Shown: one piece after another, positions 50,248 to 58,594 of the stretch
Layout: each line of letters starts with the position of its first letter
Numbering within the stretch: the stretch's first letter is position 1
From: Oscillospiraceae bacterium
GTDB lineage: Bacteria > Bacillota > Clostridia > Oscillospirales > Oscillospiraceae
Direction: 5' to 3'
Assembly: GCA_910574635.1 (NCBI GenBank)
Contig: CAJTCG010000005.1
Coordinates: 1 to 64,000, forward strand
DNA: 64,000 nucleotides
Position numbers and translations under genes: made by a program
Notes under the pieces: generated by a model
What the model was told of the DNA's origin: nothing
Databases searched by the model: none
Seen by the model: only the letters and a program-made list of their open reading frames with translations

Positions 50248-50282
50248 AAAAGAGGAGCGTCCTAGGGGGACGCTCCTCTTTT
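50248..50282 (+). terminator. Bidirectional terminator between thioesterase and spoIIR
   Basis: A 15-bp stem (50248-50262 with 50268-50282) with AAAA/TTTT ends; serves both convergent genes. Confidence 0.9.
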
Positions 50283-50284
50283 CG

Positions 50285-50911
50285 TTATTCCAGGGTGTTC
50301 TCCAGGGTTTTCCAGAACTCCACCAGCTTGCTTTTCAGCACATAGCCCTGGTCCTCCTCCGTAATGAGGCCCACCTGAGAGGGGGACAGCCCGGCGGCCA
50401 GGGCCGCTTCCGGCACCTCCGCCGAGGCGGCGGCGCACAGGGGCGGGAACACCACGCACCACCAGTTCTGCCCCTCCCCCGCGCCGATGACGGCCCGGAG
50501 GGCCAGGTACTTCCCGGCGGGGAGGGAGAAGCCCTCGTACTCCCGGGTGGGGAACACGGTGTCCTCCAATTCGATGGTGACGGCGTAGTCATAGCCGTTT
50601 GCCCGGATTTCCCCGGCGGCGACGCGCTCCAGCTCCAGCACCTGGCCCCGGAGGAGGGCCTCCGCCTCCCTGCGGTCCGCCGCTCCCGCCAGCAGGGGCT
50701 CCGCGTAAGCGAGAATCCGGTCCCGGACCTTCAATTTCAGGGCCTGGTCCTCCTCCGAATCGGAGTTCGCCAGCACATGGAGGCGGACCACCTTGTCGGA
50801 CAGCTCCTGCCCGGTTTGCAGGGCCATAGCCCCGGTGGCGAGAAACGCCGCCAAAAACAGCAGCAGCACAATTTCCACAAGCTTCAGCCGTCCGGCCTGT
50901 TCGGTTTTCAT
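50285..50911 (-). CDS. spoIIR: Stage II sporulation protein R
   Basis: A 208-residue secreted signalling protein made in the forespore that triggers pro-sigma-E processing by SpoIIGA. N-terminal membrane/signal helix (LVEIVLLLFLAAFLATGAMA), then the family motif LSDKVVRLHVLANSDSEEDQALKLKVRDRIL and, further on, WWCVVFPPLCAA. Start at 50911 (MKTEQAGRLK) is used; upstream Met codons lack support. Confidence 0.92.
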   Translation of the reverse strand: MKTEQAGRLKLVEIVLLLFLAAFLATGAMALQTGQELSDKVVRLHVLANSDSEEDQALKLKVRDRILAYAEPLLAGAADRREAEALLRGQVLELERVAAGEIRANGYDYAVTIELEDTVFPTREYEGFSLPAGKYLALRAVIGAGEGQNWWCVVFPPLCAAASAEVPEAALAAGLSPSQVGLITEEDQGYVLKSKLVEFWKTLENTLE

Positions 50912-50974
50912 ATGTCGTCCATTCCCTTCCCCCTTGCGGGCCTTTGAGGGAAGCATGGACGGCTTTTTCAAATT

Positions 50975-52378
50975 TTATTCCGGTCCCAGAAAATTTTTCC
51001 TGGCCCAGGCCTCCAGCGCCTCGTTTTCCGGCGGCTCCTCCGGGGCCGTCTCGCCGTGGGTGGTGGACAGGTCCGAGGTGTCGATGGGGGCGTTCTCCTC
51101 AAACAGATCGTAGTAGTCCTCGTTTTGGAGGGTGGGGCGGCGCTTCCGGGCGATGGCGGTGATGGTGGGATAGAGCACGATGGCGATGAGGCCGCCGGAA
51201 AAGCCGTTGTTATAGAGGTTCAGCCCCGCCACGGGCCCGCCGGTCTGGAGGACCAGGGAGGCGTGGATAAACCCCGCCAGCACCCCGTAGGGCCAGCCGA
51301 AGTGGCCGGAGATGGGGGCCAGGGTGGTGCCGAAGAGGCCCGCCAGTTGGAGGGAAGGATAGTCCGGGGTGTGGTGCATGCCGTAGGCCCCGATGAAGAC
51401 CCCCAGCATGACAGGGAGGATGTTCCGGGCGTGCTTGCCGAAGGCGGAAAAGCCCATGATGGTGAAAATGCCCCCGATGGTGGGGCCGTTGAGGTCGCCC
51501 CCCACCAGGAGGACGTAGGCCATGCCCAGAAAGCCGTTGACGCCGATGTTCACCAGCACGGGGCCGTAGCCGAACATGCGGAGGTAGTCGCTGGGGGCCC
51601 GGCCGGTGGTGGAGAGGAGGCGGCGGTAGCCCGCCCAGACACTCCAGGCGGGGACGCCGGTAGCAAAGAAGCCCAGGAGAATCAGGACGGAGCACAGCAG
51701 GCTCAGCACGGCGATGAAGCCGGTGTTATAGCCCTTGGCCCAGTAGAGAACGGAGTCCGGGCTGTCGCCGAAGGCGGTGAGGACCGGCACGATCATCATG
51801 GCGAAAAGGCCGCAGGCAAAGCCCATGTTGTAGAGATTCATGCCGTTTTGGACCTTATAGGTGTAGGCGGAGAGGGAGGGGAGGATGAAGCCGATGAGGA
51901 CGCCGGTCACCGCCCCCAGGGGGAGGCTGGCGTGGATGCTGCCCAAGGACATATAGCTCACCAGCGGGGCCAGGGAGGTGGCCAGCAGGGAGACGGCGGC
52001 GTGTTTGGAAAAGGGCTCCCGCTGGTACTTGGCGTAGAGCCAGGTGCCCAGGATGATGGGCCAGATGTTGACGAAGTTCTTCCCGAAGAGGGAAAAGCCC
52101 GCCATCAGCCCCATCTCCACGATGGTGAAGCCGTTGTAGGGGTCCCCGGAGAATTTGATGATGCAGATGGAGATGATGGTCACCAGCCCCGCGTTTACCA
52201 GGGCCGCGCCGGGCCCGCCGATGGATACATAATCCGTAATCAGCAGGTCCTGCATGGTGACGATGTGGTACAGCCCCTTCAGGATGTCCATGGGGGCCTC
52301 CAGGGTCAGGCCCAGGAGCATCAGCCCGATGGAGAATACCAGCGTGGCCGGGAATAGGTTTTTATAACGGTCCTGCAA
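50975..52378 (-). CDS. DUF1576 multi-pass membrane protein
   Basis: A 467-residue integral membrane protein with about 12 hydrophobic segments and an acidic cytoplasmic tail (residues ~415-467). It matches the DUF1576 family, recognised by repeated internal patterns such as NGFTIVEMGLMAGFSLFGKNFVNIWPIILGT and GGIFTIMGFSAFGKHARNILPVMLGV, which show an internal duplication of two halves. Transport activity is likely from topology but unproven. A promoter with a TTGAAA/TTTCAA dyad lies directly upstream. Confidence 0.82.
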   Translation of the reverse strand: MQDRYKNLFPATLVFSIGLMLLGLTLEAPMDILKGLYHIVTMQDLLITDYVSIGGPGAALVNAGLVTIISICIIKFSGDPYNGFTIVEMGLMAGFSLFGKNFVNIWPIILGTWLYAKYQREPFSKHAAVSLLATSLAPLVSYMSLGSIHASLPLGAVTGVLIGFILPSLSAYTYKVQNGMNLYNMGFACGLFAMMIVPVLTAFGDSPDSVLYWAKGYNTGFIAVLSLLCSVLILLGFFATGVPAWSVWAGYRRLLSTTGRAPSDYLRMFGYGPVLVNIGVNGFLGMAYVLLVGGDLNGPTIGGIFTIMGFSAFGKHARNILPVMLGVFIGAYGMHHTPDYPSLQLAGLFGTTLAPISGHFGWPYGVLAGFIHASLVLQTGGPVAGLNLYNNGFSGGLIAIVLYPTITAIARKRRPTLQNEDYYDLFEENAPIDTSDLSTTHGETAPEEPPENEALEAWARKNFLGPE

Positions 52379-52395
52379 GGCGGTTCCTCCCCTGT

Positions 52396-52443
52396 TTGAA
52401 ATGGTTTCAAGATTAGTATACTGGAAAAAACCGGGGGACGCAA
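52396..52443 (-). promoter_or_regulatory. Promoter and dyad before the DUF1576 gene
   Basis: Reverse strand TTGCGT (52443-52438), 17 bases, TATACT (52420-52415). TTGAAATGGTTTCAA (52396-52410) is a dyad just downstream, placed for repression. Confidence 0.65.
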
Positions 52444-52497
52444 GAAGGCGTTTGTGAATTTTGCCGGGGTTTGCGTAAAATTTGCGTGAAGCGGAAC

Positions 52498-52524
52498 AGG
52501 ACCGGCCGCGTGAGGGCCGGTCCT
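52498..52524 (-). terminator. Hairpin after the kinase-like gene
   Basis: A 10-bp stem (52498-52507 with 52515-52524) lies just past the stop of the reverse-strand gene; the U-tract is weak. Confidence 0.55.
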
Positions 52525-52530
52525 GATTAG

Positions 52531-53322
52531 TTAGTGATTGCGGATTTTAAACGCTTCCGGGGGCATGGACTCCGACAGGGCCATGAGGGCGTGGTTGAAG
52601 CCCCCGCCGTAGTCAAAGCGAAGGTCGGAGAGGGCGGTTCCGCTGACGCGGTCCGGCATGGAGAAGGTGACGCGGGTTCCTTTCCCCTGGTGGGACTCCG
52701 CCGTGATAACGCCGCCGTGGCCCTGGGCGATGCCCCGGCAGAGGGCCAGGCCCAGCCCCAGGCCCTGGGGCTGCGGGGCGGGCTGCTCCGCCTGGTGGTA
52801 GCTGTCGAAGAGAGTCTCCTGCCGTTCCGGGTCGATGCCGGGGCCGGTATCCTCCACGGAGAGGAAGATCCGCCCGCCGGACAGACGCAGCTCCACGGTG
52901 ATGAGGCCCCCGGCGGGGGTGAATTTAAAGGCGTTGGACAGCAGCTGGTAGAGAAGCTGCTCCAGCGCGTCGGGGCAGAAGGCGCAGATGTGGCTGTCCG
53001 CCGCGCAGACAAGGCGGGTCTCCAGCCCCCGGAGGGGGGCCAGGGAGGCGGCCTTGGCAAAGATGTCCGCCACGAACTCCACGATGTCCCGGTCCTGGAG
53101 GGGCAGGGGCTCCTCGCTCAGGTAGCGGGCGGCGGTGAGGTTGTTTACCAGGCGGATAAGGCGGTAGTAGCTCTGGTCCACCAGGGCGGCCTTGGCGTCC
53201 AGCTCCGGGTCCTGCTCCCGGGCGGCGGAGGGGGCCAGCCGGGCGGCGGCAAAATACAGGCTGCTCAGGGCTCCGCGCATCTGCGCGGCGGCCTGGGGCA
53301 GCAGTGAGAGGTCCAAATCCAT
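52531..53322 (-). CDS. Histidine-kinase-like ATPase without phospho-acceptor histidine
   Basis: A 263-residue soluble protein. The C-terminal HATPase_c domain is intact: N-box LLYQLLSNAFKFTPAGG (about 125-141), G1 SVEDTGPGID, F-box near LFDSYHQAEQ and G2 LGLGLALCRGIAQGHGG. The helical N-terminal part aligns with the dimerisation domain, but where H-E-L-R/K-T-P is expected it reads AAAQMRGALSSLYF and contains no histidine. It also lacks membrane helices. It may be a pseudo-kinase, an anti-sigma-like or regulatory ATPase. AAAGGAGACC precedes the ATG. Confidence 0.85.
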   Translation of the reverse strand: MDLDLSLLPQAAAQMRGALSSLYFAAARLAPSAAREQDPELDAKAALVDQSYYRLIRLVNNLTAARYLSEEPLPLQDRDIVEFVADIFAKAASLAPLRGLETRLVCAADSHICAFCPDALEQLLYQLLSNAFKFTPAGGLITVELRLSGGRIFLSVEDTGPGIDPERQETLFDSYHQAEQPAPQPQGLGLGLALCRGIAQGHGGVITAESHQGKGTRVTFSMPDRVSGTALSDLRFDYGGGFNHALMALSESMPPEAFKIRNH

Positions 53323-53440
53323 GGGGCGGTCTCCTTTCCGGCGAAACTCCCGGAGCGGTCTCGCCCTCTGGAAGCGTCTGGGTTAGCATGTGCCGGGGAC
53401 AGCGGTCTAAGCCCAGGAAAAGACTGCCTCCCCCGGAAAT

Positions 53441-53503
53441 ATCATAGCAAAAGGCGGGGGAAAACACAAGAAATTTATCGAATTTTGTCGAATGATGTCG
53501 AAC
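53441..53503 (-). promoter_or_regulatory. Promoter with three phased direct repeats
   Basis: Reverse strand TTGTGT (53469-53464), 17 bases, TATGAT (53446-53441). Immediately upstream are three TCGAA cores at 53478, 53488 and 53498 (forward strand numbering), exactly ten bases apart, as expected for cooperative activator binding on one DNA face. Confidence 0.6.
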
Positions 53504-53518
53504 TGGGCGGAAGAAGCC

Positions 53519-53544
53519 AAAAAAAATACCGCCCGGATGGGCGG
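53519..53544 (-). terminator. Intrinsic terminator after the PIN-like gene
   Basis: Stem CCGCCC/GGGCGG (53529-53534 with 53539-53544) followed on the reverse strand by TA and eight U (53526-53519). Confidence 0.8.
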
Positions 53545-53560
53545 CATTCCAGGGCGGGGC

Positions 53561-54148
53561 TTATTCCTCCGCCTCTTGGGCGGCGGGCTTTTTCCGGCGT
53601 CCGCCCCGGCGGGGGCGGGTCACCTTCACGGGCTTTTCCGGCTCGGGCTCCGGGGACTGGAAGATGCGCTTGAGGTGGTTATAAAGGGCGCAGCCCTGGG
53701 CGGAGCCGTACTCCTTCACCAGGGCGTTGCAAAGCTCCTGGCGGTCCGCCGCGCGGAGGACGAAGGGCAGGTGGAGGCAGCTTTCAATGGAGGGGCGGAG
53801 GGCCACCTCCTGAAAGGCGTTGGCGTACCGGGCCTGAAGAGCGTCGATGGAAGCGGCGTAGCCCTTGTCCTGGCTGATGACGTAGGCGTAGTCCGCTTCC
53901 CGCTTGCCCACCAGGACGCCAAGCTCGGTGATGATCTGGAAGTCGATGGAGTTCTTGCCGCCCCGGACGCTCTCGATATACTGCACGTCCGCCGCCGTTC
54001 CGGCGCAGAGCTTTTGAAGCTTGCTGAGGGCCAGGCCCTTTTCCTTCTGGTAGAAGATGAGGACGGTGTCCTGGTCCGAGAGCATGTCGACGCCGGTGAG
54101 CCCGGTGCCGATGTTGTTGTCGCCGTCCACGAGAAAAATGGTTTTCAT
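53561..54148 (-). CDS. PIN/NYN-like nuclease-fold protein with basic tail
   Basis: A 195-residue protein. The N-terminal KTIFLVDGDNNIGTGLTG has the two early Asp of PIN/NYN folds, and further acidic residues occur in GGKNSIDFQIITELG and AYVISQDKGYAASID, giving a plausible four-acid metal site. The last 25 residues are basic and proline-rich (KPVKVTRPRRGGRRKKPAA), suitable for RNA binding. It may be a ribonuclease; no antitoxin-like partner is adjacent. ACAAAGGAAC precedes the ATG at 54148. Confidence 0.75.
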   Translation of the reverse strand: MKTIFLVDGDNNIGTGLTGVDMLSDQDTVLIFYQKEKGLALSKLQKLCAGTAADVQYIESVRGGKNSIDFQIITELGVLVGKREADYAYVISQDKGYAASIDALQARYANAFQEVALRPSIESCLHLPFVLRAADRQELCNALVKEYGSAQGCALYNHLKRIFQSPEPEPEKPVKVTRPRRGGRRKKPAAQEAEE

Positions 54149-54207
54149 GAATCCGTTCCTTTGTATCATATTCGCGCCATGTCCGGCGCGTGAGGTTACA
54201 AGGGGCA

Positions 54208-54236
54208 AGTATAACAGGTTTGCGGCGGAAAGGCAA
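54208..54236 (-). promoter_or_regulatory. Promoter for the PIN-like gene
   Basis: Reverse strand TTGCCT (54236-54231), 17 bases, TATACT (54213-54208). Confidence 0.7.
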
Positions 54237-54256
54237 GGGGGAAATGGTGTGAGGGA

Positions 54257-55519
54257 TTAGATTTGTTCTACCGGCAGGCCCTGTAAATAGCGCCGGACCA
54301 CGTCGAAGGCGTGGTTCGCCGCCAGGCCCTGGATGCGGTCCCGCCTCCGGCGGCCCAGGTCCAGGCGGCGGCAGAAAGTTCCCTCTGGCGTGGCCAGGCC
54401 GATGTACACGATCCCCACGGGGACGCCCCGCTCGTCCGGGTCCGGCCCTGCCGCCCCGGTGACGGAGACACCAAGGTCCGCTCCGGTGATCCGGCGGACC
54501 CCCTCCGCCATGGCCCGGGCGCACTCCTCTGAAACGGGGCCGTATGTATCCAGGACGTCCTGGGGGACGTGGAGCACCTCCGCCTTGACACTGGTCCAGT
54601 AGCTGACCACGCCGCCCCGGTAAACGGCGGAGATTCCGGGGATGGCGGTGAGCCGCTGGGCAACCAATCCGCCGGTGCAGCTCTCGGCGGTGGCGAGGGT
54701 GAGCCCTCGGCGGATCAGATGGCCGTGGCAGCAGTCCGCCAGGTCGCCGCCGTCCACGCCGTAGACGATGCCGCCCAGGGTTTCCAGGACCATTTGCCCC
54801 ACGGGGGCCAGCATGGAATATGCCTCGTCCTCCGTGGCGGCCTTGGCGGTGGCCCGGAGGCGGACCTCACAGGGCTTGGCGTAGGTGGCCAGGGTGGGGT
54901 TGGTCATATGGGCCATTTTTTCGTGGAGAAGCTGGTCGATGGAGCTCTCCCCCATGCCGAAGGTCATGATGTCCTGGGAGACGATGACCTCGTGGGAGAG
55001 CTTCCGCAGGTAAGGCTCCACGTGGCGGCGAAGCATGGTTTCCATTTCGTGGGGGGGACCCGGGAGCATAAGGACGTGGACGCCCTCCGATTCGAAGGCG
55101 CAGCCGGGGGCGGTGCCCACAGGGTTGTCGAAGACCGTGCAGCCCTCGGGCAGCTCCGCCTGCTGGGTGTTGTTCTCCGGCATGGGGACGTGGAGGGCGG
55201 ATTCGTAGAAGGCGCGGATGTCCTCGAGAATGTCGGGGTGGAGGATGAGGGGTTTTCCGTAGGCTTCGCAGATGGTCTGTTTGGTGAGGTCGTCGTAGGT
55301 GGGGCCCAGGCCGCCGGTGGTGATGAGGATGTCCGCACGGCGGCGGGCGATGTCCAACGCCTCCCGGAGGCGTTGGGGGTTGTCGCCTACGACGGTGTGC
55401 CAGAAGACGTTGACGCCCAGGGCGGAGAGACTTTGGCTCAGGACCTGGGCGTTGGTGTTGGCGATGTTGCCAAGGAGTAATTCAGTGCCTACGGCGATGA
55501 GCTCCGCGGTATGAGACAT
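54257..55519 (-). CDS. cinA: CinA-family nicotinamide-nucleotide amidase / competence-damage protein
   Basis: A 420-residue two-domain protein. The N-terminal MoCF-like domain begins AELIAVGTELLLGNIANTNAQ and has TTGGLGPTYDDLT; in relatives it is an ADP-ribose pyrophosphatase. The C-terminal CinA domain contains LATAESCTGGLVAQRLTAIPG and GGVVSYW, the NMN deamidase motif. The start at 55519 follows AAAGGA. The stretch upstream to thiI is occupied by an inverted-arm element. Confidence 0.94.
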   Translation of the reverse strand: MSHTAELIAVGTELLLGNIANTNAQVLSQSLSALGVNVFWHTVVGDNPQRLREALDIARRRADILITTGGLGPTYDDLTKQTICEAYGKPLILHPDILEDIRAFYESALHVPMPENNTQQAELPEGCTVFDNPVGTAPGCAFESEGVHVLMLPGPPHEMETMLRRHVEPYLRKLSHEVIVSQDIMTFGMGESSIDQLLHEKMAHMTNPTLATYAKPCEVRLRATAKAATEDEAYSMLAPVGQMVLETLGGIVYGVDGGDLADCCHGHLIRRGLTLATAESCTGGLVAQRLTAIPGISAVYRGGVVSYWTSVKAEVLHVPQDVLDTYGPVSEECARAMAEGVRRITGADLGVSVTGAAGPDPDERGVPVGIVYIGLATPEGTFCRRLDLGRRRRDRIQGLAANHAFDVVRRYLQGLPVEQI

Positions 55520-55555
55520 GGGAGGTCCTTTCTTCCCCGGAGGGGGAGGGTTGTA

Positions 55556-56192
55556 CTCGCCCTTGCGGGCGGGGGGGGATTCAGCCATGATGATAGCTGG
55601 TTCATTGCACCCCCCATTTTCTCTTTTCCTTCCAGAAGGAAAAGAGAAAACGGGCCGTGCACGGTCCAAAAGAGAAAAGGAAGTATCGCCCTGCGGGGGA
55701 CGTGGGACGGGGGGGCGCGCAGGAGGTGCTTCCTCCGGGTACGCATGTCTATCGCCCGCGGCGTGGTGCGGGCGGGGGTTTGGTGGTTGCCGAATGGACA
55801 TTCTTCTCTTTTCGCTGCCGCTTACCTGGCGCAGGGGGGAAGCCTCCAAAAGATGGCGGCCAGCGGAGCGTCGCCGCTCATCTGGCACGCACCGAAAAAG
55901 AAGTCCGGTAGACGCGATTCTCCTGCAACCACCGGGGTGCGGCAGCAAAAAGAGGAACTGGTCCATTCGTCACGGGACAAACCCCCGCTCAATCTAATTG
56001 CGCGTGGGAAGTCATTCCGGCTCCGCCGTTCATTCAGCCGCGCCCCCGCCGCGTCCCCCGTTACTTCTTTTTCTCTTTTGGACCGTGCACGGCCCGTTTT
56101 CTCTTTTTCTTCTGGCAAGAAAAAGAGAAAATGGGGGGTGCAAAGGACCAGCCATCTTCATGGCTGAATCCTCCCCCGCCCGTAAGGGCGAG
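55556..56192. repeat. Inverted-arm, MITE-like non-coding element between cinA and thiI
   Basis: Two arms of about 145 bases (55556-55702 and the inverse at 56051-56192) are roughly 85-90% identical by eye and enclose about 350 bases with no credible gene. Each arm holds a strong A/T-rich hairpin (55617-55650; 56097-56131) and a CCGTGCACGG palindrome. The element starts 37 bases before cinA and ends eight bases before the thiI stop. No transposase is encoded. It may be a non-autonomous mobile element or a pair of inverted intergenic repeats. No target-site duplication was recognised. Confidence 0.7.
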
Positions 56193-56199
56193 CACCGGG

Positions 56200-57378
56200 T
56201 CAAGGCTTGACCCAGATCCATTCCTCCCCCTCTAGGGACCGGGCCGTCAGGCCCTCAACATCCAGCTTCGCTTCCGCCGCGCGGACATCCTCCACCTTGG
56301 GCCGGGTGGCCGGATGCCGGGGGGTGAACACCGTACAGCAGTCCTCGTAAGGCAGAATGGACGTATCATAGGTGCCGATCTCCCGTGACATGCGGATAAT
56401 CTCCACCTTGTCCATGCCGATGAGGGGCCGGAGCACCGGCATCTCCGTCACGTCGTCCGTGACGGCCAGGGCCATCATGGTCTGGCTGGCCACCTGGCCC
56501 AGGGACTCGCCGGTGATGAGGGCTTTGGCCCCCGCCCGCTTGGCAATGGCCTGGGCCAGGCGCATCATGAAGCGGCGCATGATGAGGGTGAAATACTCCT
56601 CGGGGCAGTTCTTTCGGATTTCTTCCTGAATCTCCGTAAAGGGCACGATATGCACCCGGAGACGGCCGCAGTAGGCCGTCAGCAAATGGGCCAGCTCCAG
56701 GACCTTGTCCTGGGCCTGCTGGGAGGTGTAGGGCGGGGAGACAAAGTGCACCATCTCCAGCTCCACCCCCCGGCGGGCCATCATCCAGGAGGACACGGGG
56801 CTGTCCAGGCCGCCGGAGAGAAGGCTGACGGCGTGGCCCCCCATGCCCACGGGGAGCCCCCCCGCTCCGGGAACGGCGGGGGCGTGGACGTAGGCGTGCT
56901 TCTCCCGGATTTCCACATGGACCGTCAGATCCGGGTTGTGGACGTCCACTGTCACCTGGGGAAACGCCTCCGCCAGCTCGCCGCCTACGGCCTGGGAGAG
57001 CTGGATGGAGTTCATCGGGTAGTTCTTGTCCGCCCGCTTGCTCTCCACCTTGAAGCTCCTGGCGGAGGCGAAGGCATCCGCCAGGTAGTCCTTGGCGGTT
57101 TCCACGATGGCTTCCACCGTCTTCTCGCAGGGGACCGCACGGGCCACGCTGACTACGCCGAACACCTGCCGGGCGGCGGCATAGGCCGCCTCCATATCGC
57201 AGGTGTCCGTGGTGGGCTCGGCGTAGATGGTGCTCTGACGGATGTAGACCTGGAAGCTGCCGCAGGATTTCAGACGGCGGGCCGTGTTGGCCACCAGCCG
57301 GTCCTCAAAGGAACGGCGGTTCTGGCCCTTGAGGACCACTTCGCCCAGCTTGAGCAGGAACATTTCATTTTGCCGCAT
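56200..57378 (-). CDS. thiI: tRNA 4-thiouridine synthase ThiI
   Basis: A 392-residue enzyme that adenylates U8 of tRNA and transfers sulfur. The N-terminal ferredoxin-like and THUMP domains (about 1-165) contain the SFKVESKRADKNYPMNSIQLSQAVGG segment; the PP-loop is LLSGGLDSPVSSWMM (about residue 185). It ends shortly after the AANH domain and has no rhodanese extension, as in most Firmicutes, so sulfur must come from a cysteine desulfurase such as that at 5985. CGGAGGA lies eight bases before the ATG at 57378. Confidence 0.94.
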   Translation of the reverse strand: MRQNEMFLLKLGEVVLKGQNRRSFEDRLVANTARRLKSCGSFQVYIRQSTIYAEPTTDTCDMEAAYAAARQVFGVVSVARAVPCEKTVEAIVETAKDYLADAFASARSFKVESKRADKNYPMNSIQLSQAVGGELAEAFPQVTVDVHNPDLTVHVEIREKHAYVHAPAVPGAGGLPVGMGGHAVSLLSGGLDSPVSSWMMARRGVELEMVHFVSPPYTSQQAQDKVLELAHLLTAYCGRLRVHIVPFTEIQEEIRKNCPEEYFTLIMRRFMMRLAQAIAKRAGAKALITGESLGQVASQTMMALAVTDDVTEMPVLRPLIGMDKVEIIRMSREIGTYDTSILPYEDCCTVFTPRHPATRPKVEDVRAAEAKLDVEGLTARSLEGEEWIWVKP

Positions 57379-57461
57379 GAGAGTATCCTCCGTAGGTTTA
57401 AATTTACGGGTGCTATTATAGCGCACTTTGGGCGGAAGAAAAAGGGGGTTTCCCGAAATTC

Positions 57462-57490
57462 TTGCAATTTTGTTCCCGGTCCGATATAAT
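57462..57490 (+). promoter_or_regulatory. Promoter for the membrane protein and flavodoxin-like genes
   Basis: TTGCAA (57462-57467), 17 bases, TATAAT (57485-57490). Confidence 0.75.
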
Positions 57491-57519
57491 GAAATTACCT
57501 GATAAAAGGAGGGGCCGCC

Positions 57520-57891
57520 ATGGTGAAAAAATGGACCGTCCGGCTGGGAATCCTGCTGGTCAGTGTGTGCCCCTACGTCTTTTGGGGGATGTACGCCGAC
57601 GCCGCTGATAGGAGCATGAAGGGATACCTTCCGTTGCTGGTTTGGGCGGCCGCGCTATACTGGCTGACCGTCAGGACCCGGGACATCCCGGCGCTGCCGG
57701 TGGGAAATCTGGTCAGCTTTTTGTCATCTTATTGGTTCACCGCACACTGCCGGCTGGAGAACTGGGGCTGGATTTTCAAGCCGTTCAGCCCGCCTGGTTT
57801 TTTGAAGGCGGTCTCGGCCCTCGTATTGCTGGCCCAGGGAATTTTGCTTTGGGTTTTCGTCGTTCGGAAAGAGCGTTCAAATAAAACATAA
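57520..57891 (+). CDS. Small four-helix membrane protein, unknown function
   Basis: A 123-residue protein with four predicted membrane helices (about 9-27, 37-52, 60-75, 95-116) and a basic C-terminus. No family is recognised. AAAGGAGGGG precedes the ATG. It is followed after 12 bases by a flavodoxin-like reductase gene and probably shares its transcript. Confidence 0.7.
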   Translation: MVKKWTVRLGILLVSVCPYVFWGMYADAADRSMKGYLPLLVWAAALYWLTVRTRDIPALPVGNLVSFLSSYWFTAHCRLENWGWIFKPFSPPGFLKAVSALVLLAQGILLWVFVVRKERSNKT

Positions 57892-57903
57892 GGAGGGAGC
57901 CCC

Positions 57904-58530
57904 ATGAAAATTGCCGCCATCAACGGAAGCCCCCGCAAAAACGGGAACACCGCCCTGGTGCTGGAGGCCGCGGGCAGGGAAATCCAGGCCGCCGGTGTGG
58001 AGTTCCAGGTCTTTCAGCCCGGGGCCAAGGTGCGGCCCTGCATGGCCTGTTATCACTGCCTGAACACCGGGAGCCTCCGCTGTGTCCAGGACGGGGACGG
58101 GGTGAATGAAATCATCGCCGCCTGTATTGAGGCGGACGGAATTCTCCTGGCTTCTCCGGTATACCATGGGGGCATTGCCGGAGGGATGAAGTGCGTGCTG
58201 GACCGTCTGATGCTGGCGGCGGGCTGCGGGGTGAACCAGCTCCGCCACAAGGTGGGCGGGGCCCTGTGCACCCTGCGCCGCAGCGGCGGCATGGAGACCT
58301 ATCAGCAGCTGCTGGGGACCATGGACGCCATGGAGATGATTTTGATGACCTCCGATTACTGGGGCGTGGTTCACGGGGCGGACCCCGGCGAGGCCGCCCG
58401 GGATGAGGAGGGCATGGCCGTGGCCGCCCGGCTGGGACGGGACATGGCCTGGATGGTGAAGGTGCTTCGCGAGACAAAGCTCCCCGCCCCGGAGGCGGCG
58501 CAGAGGCCCATGATGAACTTTATACGCTGA
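57904..58530 (+). CDS. Flavodoxin-family NAD(P)H-dependent FMN reductase
   Basis: A 208-residue flavoprotein with the opening KIAAINGSPRKNGNTALVLEAA (FMN phosphate loop) and CMACYHCLNTGSLRCVQDGDGVNEII, a two-cysteine motif frequent in this anaerobe family, then ILLASPVYHGGIAGGMKCVLDRL. It probably reduces quinones, flavins or azo/nitro compounds. AAGGAGG precedes the ATG; the transcript ends at a strong terminator. Confidence 0.9.
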   Translation: MKIAAINGSPRKNGNTALVLEAAGREIQAAGVEFQVFQPGAKVRPCMACYHCLNTGSLRCVQDGDGVNEIIAACIEADGILLASPVYHGGIAGGMKCVLDRLMLAAGCGVNQLRHKVGGALCTLRRSGGMETYQQLLGTMDAMEMILMTSDYWGVVHGADPGEAARDEEGMAVAARLGRDMAWMVKVLRETKLPAPEAAQRPMMNFIR

Positions 58531-58555
58531 CAACTGCCGGAATGTCCGGCAAAGG

Positions 58556-58588
58556 GAGAGAGGCCCCTCGGGGCCTCTCTCTTTTTTT
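58556..58588 (+). terminator. Intrinsic terminator after the flavodoxin-like gene
   Basis: A 12-bp stem (58556-58567 with 58570-58581) followed by seven T. Confidence 0.93.
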
Positions 58589-58594
58589 GCGCGC

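Noticed and set aside
55511..56167. Forward and reverse frames of 85-218 codons inside the inverted-arm element
   Set aside because: They cross the hairpins, have arginine/proline-rich random-like sequences and no ribosome sites.
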